From NCBI GenBank assembly GCA_018334565.1, contig JAGXLU010000008.1, positions 1 through 61,524 of the forward strand: a DNA stretch of 61,524 nucleotides, given 5' to 3'. Shown in pieces: positions 18,607 to 26,709 of the stretch. The notes under the pieces were generated by a model. The model was not told the origin of the DNA and ran no database searches. It saw nothing but the letters and a program-made list of their open reading frames with translations. Source of the DNA: Halanaerobiales bacterium (GTDB lineage Bacteria; Bacillota; Halanaerobiia; Halanaerobiales; M55B127). A program made the position numbers and the translations under genes. The stretch's first letter is position 1, and every line of letters starts with the position of its first letter.

Positions 18607-18617
18607 TCACCTCTTTT
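18607..18617 (-). promoter_or_regulatory. Ribosome binding site that fixes the hflX start
   Basis: AAAAGAGGTGA matches the extended complement of the 16S 3' end (AAAGGAGGTGA). It lies immediately before four consecutive in-frame ATT codons. The TGA at its end is in the hflX frame, so translation cannot begin upstream of it. Confidence 0.8.
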
Positions 18618-18780
18618 ATAATCTATATTTATATTATATCAGATATTATAGATGAGATAAATGATAATTTAAGGAGGAATAACTTTATTAGATATAGAAT
18701 TAATAATATATAAGCAAAAGTCCTTAAATTTGATATTTATATTTATTAAAGGGCAATAAGAAGAAGGAGAATGATTTCTT

Positions 18781-20016
18781 ATGAAATACGGGTTAATCCT
18801 AGAAGGTGGAGGAGCAAAGGGTTCATATCAAATCGGTGTAGTAAAAGCCTTAAGGGAACATGATATTGAAATATCGGGAGTTGCTGGTACTTCTATTGGT
18901 GCACTAAATGGTGCTATGATAGTGCAGGATGATTTGGATAAAGCATATGATCTTTGGTACAATATAACTCCACAGGATATATTTAATATTAAAAATGATG
19001 CCTTAGAAAAAATAAAGAGATTAGATTTTGATAAAGATGATTTTAGCTACTTTTGGAATAGGGCAAAAAATATACTTGATAACAAGGGATTAGATATTAC
19101 TTTAATAGAAGATTTGGTAAAAGAAAATGTGAATGAAAAAAAGTTAAGAGAATCTAAAAAAGACTTTGGATTAGTAACAATATCATTAACTGATATGAAA
19201 CCAATAAAAATATATATAGAAGAAATTCCCGTGGGGGAGTTAACTGATTATTTATTGGCCAGTTCTAACTTGCCAACCTTTAAGCAGGAAAAAAGAAATG
19301 GAAAATATTTTCTGGATGGAGGTTTCTATGATAATCTACCTATAGACATGTTGGTTAATAAAGGTTATGAAAATATATTTGTCATAAGAACTCACAGTTT
19401 GGGGATTACCCGCGCCATCAAGAATGAAGAAAATTTGAATATAATATATATTGAGCCAAAGGTTGATTTGGGTAATGTTTTAGATTTTGAGAATGAATTA
19501 GCCCGCCGTAATCTTAAAATAGGTTATCTAGATGGACATAAGGCTTTAGATGATAAAATAAGGGGATATGATTATTATCTACAGGTAAACAGGGATGAAG
19601 ATTATTTTTTAAAACTTTTAATGAATATGCCTAAAAATAGTATTGAAAGGATTGCAAAGGCTTTGGGCTATGAAAATATTAATCATAGAAGGGCTCTCTT
19701 TGAGGTTATTATTCCTAGAATTGCCGGATTTTTAGATATAGATGATGAGCATGACTATATAGATATCATTATTGCAGTCAGTGAAGTTATCGCTAAAAAG
19801 ATAGGACTAGAAAAATTAAAAATCTATGATTTTTCCGAATTTATACAAGAAATATCTGAAAAATATCGACCAGCTGAGGTATCTATTTCAAAACTTCCTA
19901 AGTTTATTAAAAAAAGCGAACTACTTTCAAAGACTGTAAAAGACAAAATTATTAACCTGGTAATTATGGAATTGTTTGATAATGTAATTAATAGAAATGA
20001 GGATATTGAAACATGA
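18781..20016 (+). CDS. Patatin-like phospholipase
   Basis: A cytoplasmic or membrane-peripheral lipid acyl hydrolase. The patatin domain covers about residues 1-190, with the oxyanion loop EGGGAKGSYQIG, nucleophile Ser38 in GTSIG and catalytic Asp179 in FLDGGFYDN. The C-terminal 200 residues are helical and not part of the core domain. The total of 411 residues is long for the family. GAAGGAGAA precedes the ATG. Its last codons overlap the hslO start (ATGA type), so it heads the 18.8-23.8 kb operon. The substrate is unknown. Confidence 0.92.
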   Translation: MKYGLILEGGGAKGSYQIGVVKALREHDIEISGVAGTSIGALNGAMIVQDDLDKAYDLWYNITPQDIFNIKNDALEKIKRLDFDKDDFSYFWNRAKNILDNKGLDITLIEDLVKENVNEKKLRESKKDFGLVTISLTDMKPIKIYIEEIPVGELTDYLLASSNLPTFKQEKRNGKYFLDGGFYDNLPIDMLVNKGYENIFVIRTHSLGITRAIKNEENLNIIYIEPKVDLGNVLDFENELARRNLKIGYLDGHKALDDKIRGYDYYLQVNRDEDYFLKLLMNMPKNSIERIAKALGYENINHRRALFEVIIPRIAGFLDIDDEHDYIDIIIAVSEVIAKKIGLEKLKIYDFSEFIQEISEKYRPAEVSISKLPKFIKKSELLSKTVKDKIINLVIMELFDNVINRNEDIET

Positions 20017-20885
20017 GTGACTATTTAATTCGAGTTCTTACCAAAAATAAACAGATCAGGGGGCTGGCTATTAGGTCAACCAAACTTGTAAAAAAGGCTC
20101 AACAGCTTCATAATGCTACTCCTGTTGCTACAGCTGCCCTGGGTAGAACTTTATCTGCTGCAGCTATGATGAGTATAATGGAAAAATATGGAAAGATAGG
20201 AATTAAAATAATTGGAAATGGTCCTATAAAAAGAATAATTACAGAGGCAGATACCAATGGACATGTTCGAGGATATGTCGGCAATCCGAGAATTGATCTG
20301 ATGATCAATGAACAAAGCAAGTTGGATGTAAAAAAAGCAGTAGGTAAAGGACATCTATATATAAGGAAAATAATGGGTCTAAAAGAAAATTATGAAAGCA
20401 AAATAGAACTCATAAGTGGTGAAATCGGAGAAGACCTGACATATTATTACACTCAGTCTGAGCAGATACCGTCTGCAGTTGGTCTAGGGGTTTTGATTGA
20501 TACAGATCTTTCTGTAAGGTCTGCTGGTGGCTTTATATTACAATTATTACCTGAAACCTCAGATGAAATAATCACAAAATTAGAGAAAAATTTAAAAAAT
20601 GTTAGGTCTGTTAGTCGATTGATTGAAGGGGGTAAGACCCCAGAGCAGTTATTAGATATAGTTTTAAAGGACTTTTCTTATAATATTACCTCAAAAAAAG
20701 AAGTTAAGTATAAGTGTAATTGTAATAAAGAAAAGAGTCTAGAAATAATTGACACATTAAGTACTGAAGAAATAAAACAACTACTAAAGGAAGAGGGCTG
20801 TGTTGAAATTACTTGTCATTACTGTAATACAAAATATTGTTATGACAAAATGTATTTGCAAGAAAATTTAGAAAGGGAGTGGTGA
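20013..20885 (+). CDS. hslO: Redox-regulated chaperone Hsp33
   Basis: A cytoplasmic holdase activated by oxidation. It has an N-terminal Hsp33 core (AAALGRTLSAAAMMS) and IKRIITEADTNGHVRGYVGNP in two recognisable parts. The C-terminal redox switch has Cys-x-Cys (KCNCNKEK) and Cys-x-x-Cys (CHYCNTKYC), which bind zinc when reduced. At 290 residues the length is normal. The start overlaps the patatin stop and its stop overlaps the beginning of the next frame. Its place beside oxygen-defence genes in the wider window fits an anaerobe facing oxidative stress. Confidence 0.95.
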   Translation: MSDYLIRVLTKNKQIRGLAIRSTKLVKKAQQLHNATPVATAALGRTLSAAAMMSIMEKYGKIGIKIIGNGPIKRIITEADTNGHVRGYVGNPRIDLMINEQSKLDVKKAVGKGHLYIRKIMGLKENYESKIELISGEIGEDLTYYYTQSEQIPSAVGLGVLIDTDLSVRSAGGFILQLLPETSDEIITKLEKNLKNVRSVSRLIEGGKTPEQLLDIVLKDFSYNITSKKEVKYKCNCNKEKSLEIIDTLSTEEIKQLLKEEGCVEITCHYCNTKYCYDKMYLQENLEREW

Positions 20886-21982
20886 TTATCTCAAAAATAC
20901 TTGAAAGTAAATTTTTTAAAGTTTGTTTGGCTATAATATTAATTTTAGTTATTATTATTTTGGTTAAACAGGTCACATTTTTTATCAAGACCTTTAGAAT
21001 TATCACTTCATTATTTATTATACCAATGCTTTTAGGGGGATTTGTTTATTACTTAATTAGGCCTATGGTAGATTTCCTTACAAAGTACGTCAAATACAGG
21101 CAGGTAGCAATGTTGATCAGTTTTATTTTTTTAATCGGCTTGGTTGTCTTTGTAATATATTTCGGTGGAAATATAATAACTGAACAATCCAGAAATCTTG
21201 TCAAGCAATTTACCAACTACTATTATTCAGACCTACAATTACCAGAAGAAGATAACTTCTTTTTTGAAGTTGGCACACAAATTATGGAGTATTTGGAAAG
21301 ATTTAATATACAGGAGAGGTTTTCGAGCTTTTTAGAAAATTTATTAGAAATTATAAAAAATAACATTTTCGGTATATTCACAACTTTAACAAATATTGGG
21401 ACTGTAATTATATTAATACCCTTTGTTGTATATTATCTTCTTAAAGATGACCATAAAATAAAGGAATCATTTTTATTATACTGCCCTACAAATAAAAAAG
21501 ATGATATAGATAGGCTCTTAACCAAGATTGATATAACTTTATCTAAATACATCAGAGGGCAGGTCTTAATTGCTTTTATATTGGGTGTTTTAACTTATAT
21601 TGGTTTTATAATTATTGGTTTGTCTAATGCTTTAATTCTGTCTGTCATTGTTATGGTTACTTCATTAATACCGTTTTTAGGCCCTATTTTGGGGATCTTA
21701 CCGGCAGTATTTATTGGTATGTCACAAAGTTTGCTGATGGTGATCAAAATCATCTTGGTTTTACTTATAGTTCAGCAGATAGAGGGCAATATAATTCAAC
21801 CTAATGTCCAGGGTTCCAGGTTAAAAATTCATCCTCTGGTAGTAATATTTATGGTATTGATATTTATAACTCTATTTGGCTTTATAGGGGCATTATATGC
21901 TGTACCAACTTATGCAGTAGCTAAAGTTATTTTGTCAGAATACTATGGGAAAATAAATATCGAGTACTGTAAAGATGAATAG
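20879..21982 (+). CDS. AI-2E/PerM-family permease
   Basis: A polytopic membrane protein of about 365 residues with the family layout. Two or three N-terminal TMs are followed by a soluble loop (about 110-150), then TMs including the conserved IRGQVLIAFILGVLTYIG and VTSLIPFLGPILGILPA (split as SLIPFLGPILG). QIEGNIIQPNVQGS follows. Family members export AI-2-like signals or act as Na+/H+ antiporters, so the substrate is open. GTG at 20879 or 20882 lies inside the ribosome site (GGGAGTGGTGAT). An ATT at 20885 is a possible alternative start. It overlaps hslO and the next gene. Confidence 0.88.
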   Translation: MVIISKILESKFFKVCLAIILILVIIILVKQVTFFIKTFRIITSLFIIPMLLGGFVYYLIRPMVDFLTKYVKYRQVAMLISFIFLIGLVVFVIYFGGNIITEQSRNLVKQFTNYYYSDLQLPEEDNFFFEVGTQIMEYLERFNIQERFSSFLENLLEIIKNNIFGIFTTLTNIGTVIILIPFVVYYLLKDDHKIKESFLLYCPTNKKDDIDRLLTKIDITLSKYIRGQVLIAFILGVLTYIGFIIIGLSNALILSVIVMVTSLIPFLGPILGILPAVFIGMSQSLLMVIKIILVLLIVQQIEGNIIQPNVQGSRLKIHPLVVIFMVLIFITLFGFIGALYAVPTYAVAKVILSEYYGKINIEYCKDE

Positions 21983-23795
21983 GCGTGATATGTGGATATT
22001 GTTGATAATTTTAATATTACTTTTAGTCCTTTATATTTGCCCAGTATTTTATGATTATAAAGGAGAAGAAGAGATCACTATTTTTGTGATTGATACCTTT
22101 TATGAAGGAATTTTAAGCCATGGAGACATAGTTACTTCTATAATAGAAAGCAAGGCACCTCAATTTAATATAAACCGCTTGAATGTTAAAGAAAAAAATG
22201 TTTATGGATTGGTTAAGTACTATGAGGCATTGGATTATATATATAACTATAAATTAAGAAATTATGAAGAAAAAATCATTGTAAATATTAGTTTAGGTTT
22301 TTATGAGGCAGATGAAAAACACAAAGTGTTAATTAAAAATCTGACTGATTTGGGAGTAGGTATTGTAGCTGCAGCTGGTAATGATGATAGTCCTATCTCT
22401 TTTTACCCGGCTGCTTATCAAGATGAAGTTATTGCTGTAGCCAGTATTGTAGGTAAGAAAAAAACTGATTATTCTAATTATGGTGAATATATAGATATTT
22501 GTGCTGAAGGCAATTTCTTTACTACTATTGGACTTTCACAGATATTTAGTTACAGAGCCAGTGGAACTTCTTTTGCGGCTCCTCGTGTGAGTTCTTTTTT
22601 AGCAAAAATTATAGCAGCTGAGCAAGAAATTAACTTTACTGAAGCAAAAGAGAAATTACAAAGCCTCAGTGTGGATTTAGATGATCCGCTTTATGAAAAG
22701 GGTTTATTAGGTGAAGGCAAAATAAGTAACTGGAATTTTATGGTAAAATATGATAAAACTAAACTTTTTTATAATTACATATTACCAGTTATTATATTTC
22801 TACTCATCTTTTATCTCTTAATAAAAAGGATGGGTCTAATTGCTGTTCCTTATTTGTTTTTAATATTAATTATAATAGGTCCCCTTTTAGTGTTATTTAG
22901 AGACTACATTACAGCAGTGTTTTCAGAAAAGCTATATACCTTATTTAGCTTAAAACTAATTATCCTTTTTATTGTTTCTTTTTACATCACAAAGGTAATT
23001 ACTTCCTTTGAAAAGTACTATCTTTTCATATTATACTTGATATTTTATATTATTGGAGTAATTGTATTGAGTTTGGTTGGTTTTGCAAATATCTATATAT
23101 ATATTATTTTAAATGTAAAATTAGTTATATTATTTTATTTATCAGAAAACTATATTTACTATAGAAAGAAAAATTCAAAATCGATTGGTGATTTAGATAG
23201 CGGTTCACTTAAGGTTGTTCGGGCAGTTAAAGGAAATATTATAAAAAAACTTAAGTTAAATGAAAAAACCTTATATGAATTGCTCAAACTTTTTAAGGAG
23301 ACCAGTAAAAAAGAAGTTAAAAAGGCAATATATGAGATTTTAGTGGTGAACTTAGATAAAATACCGATTTATTATTTAATGAAAAATGCTCGACATAGTT
23401 CAGTAATAAAATTCATTTTAAATAGAATAAAAGAAGATAATCAAAAAATAACAGTTAGACAATTATTTAAGTTAATAGATTATAATGAAGAATACATGGA
23501 AGATATATTTCAAAATTATGAGTTCAAGGAAATTTTTGAAACGTTAAAAAAAGAATTTCATCAAAAAAATATTGAATTAGATACATTAATTAAGATTGTA
23601 AATTATTATGATGATGGCTCAAGTGTAGAATTTCTTTTAACAATTTATGATAAATACAGTAACTGTTGGAAAAGGTATTTAATTGCGAGTTCGATTTTGA
23701 AACTAAGTTCAAGAGAAAAAAGGCAAGATTATATTAAGAGGTTTCGCAAAGACAAATGTGGTCTAGTTCAGCAGGAAGCAGAATATTACATTTAA
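21975..23795 (+). CDS. Membrane-anchored subtilisin-like (S8) protease with C-terminal helical repeat region
   Basis: A 606-residue protein with unusual order. Residues 7-25 form an N-terminal TM. About 33-235 is a compact peptidase S8 domain with Asp40 (FVIDTFYEG), His49 (SHGDIVTS), oxyanion Asn136 (AAAGND) and Ser199 (ASGTSFAAP), so the full triad is present. There follow five or six TM segments at about 267-392, then a hydrophilic helical region at about 400-606 that looks like HEAT/ARM-type repeats (ELLKLFKETSKKEVKKAIYEIL). The ATG overlaps the upstream permease gene. The protease domain should face outside and the repeats inside, pointing to transmembrane signalling or regulated proteolysis. 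The closest family is uncertain. Confidence 0.85.
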   Translation: MNRRDMWILLIILILLLVLYICPVFYDYKGEEEITIFVIDTFYEGILSHGDIVTSIIESKAPQFNINRLNVKEKNVYGLVKYYEALDYIYNYKLRNYEEKIIVNISLGFYEADEKHKVLIKNLTDLGVGIVAAAGNDDSPISFYPAAYQDEVIAVASIVGKKKTDYSNYGEYIDICAEGNFFTTIGLSQIFSYRASGTSFAAPRVSSFLAKIIAAEQEINFTEAKEKLQSLSVDLDDPLYEKGLLGEGKISNWNFMVKYDKTKLFYNYILPVIIFLLIFYLLIKRMGLIAVPYLFLILIIIGPLLVLFRDYITAVFSEKLYTLFSLKLIILFIVSFYITKVITSFEKYYLFILYLIFYIIGVIVLSLVGFANIYIYIILNVKLVILFYLSENYIYYRKKNSKSIGDLDSGSLKVVRAVKGNIIKKLKLNEKTLYELLKLFKETSKKEVKKAIYEILVVNLDKIPIYYLMKNARHSSVIKFILNRIKEDNQKITVRQLFKLIDYNEEYMEDIFQNYEFKEIFETLKKEFHQKNIELDTLIKIVNYYDDGSSVEFLLTIYDKYSNCWKRYLIASSILKLSSREKRQDYIKRFRKDKCGLVQQEAEYYI

Positions 23796-23813
23796 AAAAG
23801 GAGGTTTATAAAA

Positions 23814-24320
23814 TTGGTTGATATTATAAAAGAGAGAAGAAGTATAAGGACTTATCAGGATAAAGATGTTTCAAAAGAAGATATAAAATCTTTACTTAAG
23901 GCAGCAATGTTAGCACCATCAGCTGGGAATGAACAGCCCTGGCATTTTGTTATTATCGATGAAGAAAGTATAATAAATGAAATTCCTAATATTCATCCCT
24001 ATTCTAAGATGATTACTCAGGTCAAAAAAGCTATTTTAGTCTGTGCTGATTTAAACCATACCAAATATGAAGGCTTTTGGATACAAGATTGTGCTGCAGC
24101 CACTGAAAATATACTGCTAAAGGCAGTTGATCTTGGTTTAGCTACTGTATGGCTGGGTATTTATCCAGATGAAAATAGAGTTGCTAAGTTTAAAAACTTA
24201 TTTAATCTACCAGCAGATATAATACCTTTTTCTTTAATTCCAGTTGGATATCCTGCTGATAAGAAAAAGACACCTAACAGATTTAAAGAAAATAGAATAC
24301 ATAGAAATAAATGGAAATAA
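23814..24320 (+). CDS. Nitroreductase-family flavoprotein
   Basis: A small FMN-dependent oxidoreductase of 168 residues. It has the RRSIRTYQDKDVSKEDI start typical of the family (RRSIRxY), the flavin-binding APSAGNEQPWHFV and IQDCAAATENILLKAVDLGL (shown as DCAAATENILL) with a WLGIYP segment. The start is TTG at 23814, with AAGGAGG nine bases upstream. It uses NAD(P)H to reduce an unidentified substrate. It forms a pair with the flavin reductase-like gene 22 bases downstream. Confidence 0.92.
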   Translation: MVDIIKERRSIRTYQDKDVSKEDIKSLLKAAMLAPSAGNEQPWHFVIIDEESIINEIPNIHPYSKMITQVKKAILVCADLNHTKYEGFWIQDCAAATENILLKAVDLGLATVWLGIYPDENRVAKFKNLFNLPADIIPFSLIPVGYPADKKKTPNRFKENRIHRNKWK

Positions 24321-24342
24321 AAGCAAAGAGGAGAGGTAATAT

Positions 24343-24849
24343 ATGGAATCTATAGAGTTTAATGATTATCAAAAAGAGATCATGGATGTGATAGGCAAAG
24401 GGGCTTTTTTAACAGTTAAAGACCAAAATGAATTAAATACTATGACCATTGGTTGGGGGAATGTTGGGGTTATTTGGGGTTGTCCAATCTTTACAGTTTT
24501 GGTTAGACATTCCCGCCATACTCACAAAATAATAGAAAATACCGATCAATTCACAGTTTCAGTTCCGATTCATGGACAGTTAAAGAGGGAACTAGATTAT
24601 TGTGGTACACATTCAGGCCGAGATGTAGATAAGTTTTCAGAACTTGGCCTAGAGTTAATAGAAGAAAAACAACTTGATACACCTTTTATTAAGGGAACGG
24701 ATATTCATTATGAATGTAAAATAGTCTATAAACAGAATATGAATTCAGAGCTATTATATGATGAGAAAATTAGAGAGAAATATTATCCGCAAGATGATTA
24801 CCATACAATCTATTATGGTAAGATCATCAACACATATCAAGAAAAATAA
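24343..24849 (+). CDS. Flavin reductase-like (flavoredoxin-type) protein
   Basis: A 168-residue FMN-binding split-barrel protein of the flavin reductase-like family. Recognisable parts are NTMTIGWGNVGVIWGCPIF (as TIGWGNVGVIWG), VRHSRHTHKII, FTVSVP and CGTHSGRDVDKF. These resemble clostridial flavoredoxin-like proteins. A GAGGAGAGG site precedes the ATG. It is the last gene before a terminator and is likely cotranscribed with the nitroreductase. Its electron partner is not evident. Confidence 0.9.
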   Translation: MESIEFNDYQKEIMDVIGKGAFLTVKDQNELNTMTIGWGNVGVIWGCPIFTVLVRHSRHTHKIIENTDQFTVSVPIHGQLKRELDYCGTHSGRDVDKFSELGLELIEEKQLDTPFIKGTDIHYECKIVYKQNMNSELLYDEKIREKYYPQDDYHTIYYGKIINTYQEK

Positions 24850-24889
24850 AAATGGTAAAAATTAACAATTTTTATTAATATATAATAAT

Positions 24890-24913
24890 AAAAAAAAGAC
24901 CCAAATAGGTCTT
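24890..24913 (-). terminator. Terminator for degV (minus strand)
   Basis: AAGACC/GGTCTT, a perfect six-pair stem with a six-base loop, is followed on the minus strand by a run of T residues. It is placed beyond the end of degV. Confidence 0.75.
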
Positions 24914-24922
24914 AAAAATTGT

Positions 24923-24972
24923 GCTGTAAATATATTTTAGAAATTTTTAAAAATATTTTACAGCGTTTTTTT
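24923..24972 (+). terminator. Terminator after the flavin reductase gene
   Basis: A GCTGTAAA/TTTACAGC stem with an AT-rich upper part is followed by GTTTTTTT on the plus strand. Confidence 0.75.
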
Positions 24973-25014
24973 AATTGTAAAAGTTAAAATAAATGAGTTA
25001 TTATATATATTTGA

Positions 25015-25845
25015 TTAAAAACTGATTAATAGTGCATTACGGTCGGCATAAGTAGCAATAGTTGGACCAATTTCAGTAATTATAATATCCTTAAAATCAT
25101 ATTTTTTTTCAACTTCTTCTTTAAAATTTAAAGCTTTTTGATAACAATCATAATGGGCTATCCCCAGGTATTTATTTTCTAAATCTTTTCCGTGTTTTTC
25201 AATATATTTTAAAAGCATTTGAGAGGCTTTTTTAGAACCTCTAATTCTTTCATATAATTTAATAGCTCCGTTTTTATCTTTTCCCATCAATAACTTAATA
25301 TTTAAAAATTTAACCAACTTACCAACAATTTTATTGAGTCGTCCGCTATTAATTAGGTTATCCATATGTTCTAGGATAAAAAAAGTATTTAAATCTTCGA
25401 TATAAGCGTCTAACTCGTTTATAAGTGTACCATTATCCATACTTTTTTCTTTAAGCTCGATTAATTTTAATATAATTAAGCCTTCACCAACAGAAGCATT
25501 CAGGGTATCGAAAACATGTATAAAACCATTATCTAATTTTTCAAGAAAGATGTTTTTAGCTAAGACAGCATTATTGTAACTACTGCTTAAAGCTGAAGAT
25601 ATTGCGAATATAAAATTTTCATGATCTTTTTTAAAATGTTTTAAAAAATCCCCCGGGGAAGGAGCAGCTGTTTTTGGACTATAATTAATTGATTTTAATT
25701 TTTCATAAAATTCTTCCGGAGAAATATCAATTCGATCTTGGACGACTAAATTTTTAAATTTTATTGTGATGGGAGCAATATTTAATTTATCCAAATATTT
25801 TTTGGGAAGGTCACAAGAACTATCTACGATTATATTTAATTTCAT
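25015..25845 (-). CDS. DegV-family fatty-acid-binding protein
   Basis: A 276-residue cytoplasmic protein with the DegV opening (IIVDSSCDLPKKYLD), PSPGDFLKHF, the ISSALSSSYNNA ligand region and a LINSGRLNKIVGKL segment. DegV/FakB proteins bind fatty acids and can present them to the FakA kinase; no fakA is in view. An AGGAGG site precedes the ATG. It is monocistronic, with a terminator downstream. Confidence 0.92.
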   Translation of the reverse strand: MKLNIIVDSSCDLPKKYLDKLNIAPITIKFKNLVVQDRIDISPEEFYEKLKSINYSPKTAAPSPGDFLKHFKKDHENFIFAISSALSSSYNNAVLAKNIFLEKLDNGFIHVFDTLNASVGEGLIILKLIELKEKSMDNGTLINELDAYIEDLNTFFILEHMDNLINSGRLNKIVGKLVKFLNIKLLMGKDKNGAIKLYERIRGSKKASQMLLKYIEKHGKDLENKYLGIAHYDCYQKALNFKEEVEKKYDFKDIIITEIGPTIATYADRNALLISF

Positions 25846-26189
25846 CTAAAAACCTCCTAAGTAAAAAGTGAAAAAAATTACTCTTAACTTAGATTATAAA
25901 CTATTAATAGAGGTTTTTAAAGTATTTAGCAAAAAAACTACAAAAAAAGGCTATTATTTCGTAAAATATACATTTTACGAAATAAATAAAAAATAATTTT
26001 GCACTTTTTATACTTATAAACCTATTCTTTTATCTTTAAATCATATAACTACAAATAGAAAAAACATTTTATTAGATCATATATTTATTCACAATTAATT
26101 CATTGTATATTAAAAAAATTGCTTGTATATTCAAAAATCTCTAGTTAAATCCCTTATATTTTCAATCATTTCTCTTAACGAACATATAT
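25846..26189. other. Intergenic stretch with one strong inverted repeat
   Basis: 344 bases between degV (leftward) and the yneA-like gene (leftward). I see no reading frame. It contains the perfect hairpin at 25954-25985 and otherwise AT-rich sequence, presumably the degV promoter and the yneA 3' region. Confidence 0.6.
25954..25985. repeat. Perfect 14-bp inverted repeat (hairpin)
   Basis: The two arms TTATTTCGTAAAAT and ATTTTACGAAATAA are separated by four bases (ATAC). There is no T-tract right after it on either strand, so it may be an operator or RNA stem rather than a classic terminator. Confidence 0.7.
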
Positions 26190-26513
26190 TTATACTTCTC
26201 TTTCGATTGGAACCCTAATAATCTGGCCGGGTTTTATATTTGCGTCTTTTAGATTATTGATTTGTTTAATCTTGTAAACATATTTTCTTATATCATTTTG
26301 TGTACCGAACTCACTTTCGGCTATATTCCATAGTGTTTGTCCTTTTTGTATCTCAATTTCTTTATATAAAAATATTTTTTGGGTGTCTGCTGTCAGTGAC
26401 CAGATACTAATAATGGTTAAAATAGTTAACAAAATAACTGATATAACAATGATAAAGCGAGGTATTAAATGAATTTCCTTCTTTTTGGTTAATTTGACAT
26501 TACCTTTATACAT
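26190..26513 (-). CDS. LysM membrane protein, YneA-like SOS cell-division suppressor
   Basis: A 107-residue protein with a basic N-terminus, one TM (about 18-40) and a C-terminal LysM domain (IQKGQTLWNIAESEFG to PGQIIRVPIE). Size, topology and divergent position next to lexA match Bacillus YneA, which delays cell division during the SOS response. A consensus promoter with LexA-like boxes lies in the shared upstream region. An identical topology could also serve a general wall-binding role, but the context favours the SOS role. Confidence 0.8.
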   Translation of the reverse strand: MYKGNVKLTKKKEIHLIPRFIIVISVILLTILTIISIWSLTADTQKIFLYKEIEIQKGQTLWNIAESEFGTQNDIRKYVYKIKQINNLKDANIKPGQIIRVPIEREV

Positions 26514-26525
26514 TTTTATCCCTCC

Positions 26526-26634
26526 CGAACAAATGTACTATAATAATATTATAACAAAACAAATGTTTACTGTCAAATAATAAAATAATCTATTAGAACG
26601 ATTGTTTGCTTTACTTAGATTTTTATGTTATAAT
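26526..26634. promoter_or_regulatory. Divergent lexA/yneA promoters with LexA (SOS) boxes
   Basis: On the minus strand, TTGACA (26571-26576) and TATAAT (26548-26553) are spaced 17 bases and drive the yneA-like gene. On the plus strand, TTGCTT (26606-26611) and TATAAT (26629-26634), also 17 apart, drive lexA. Three sequences resemble the Firmicute SOS box GAAC-N4-GTTC: GAACAAATGTAC (26527-26538), AAACAAATGTTT (26557-26568, in the yneA spacer) and GAACGATTGTTT (26596-26607, overlapping the lexA -35). The arrangement predicts LexA repression of both genes. Confidence 0.8.
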
Positions 26635-26709
26635 TTAAACAGTTAATGGTTAATTAGTACATAACATTTATTTTTTAATAAATATATTTCATATTTTGGA
26701 GGGAAGTAT

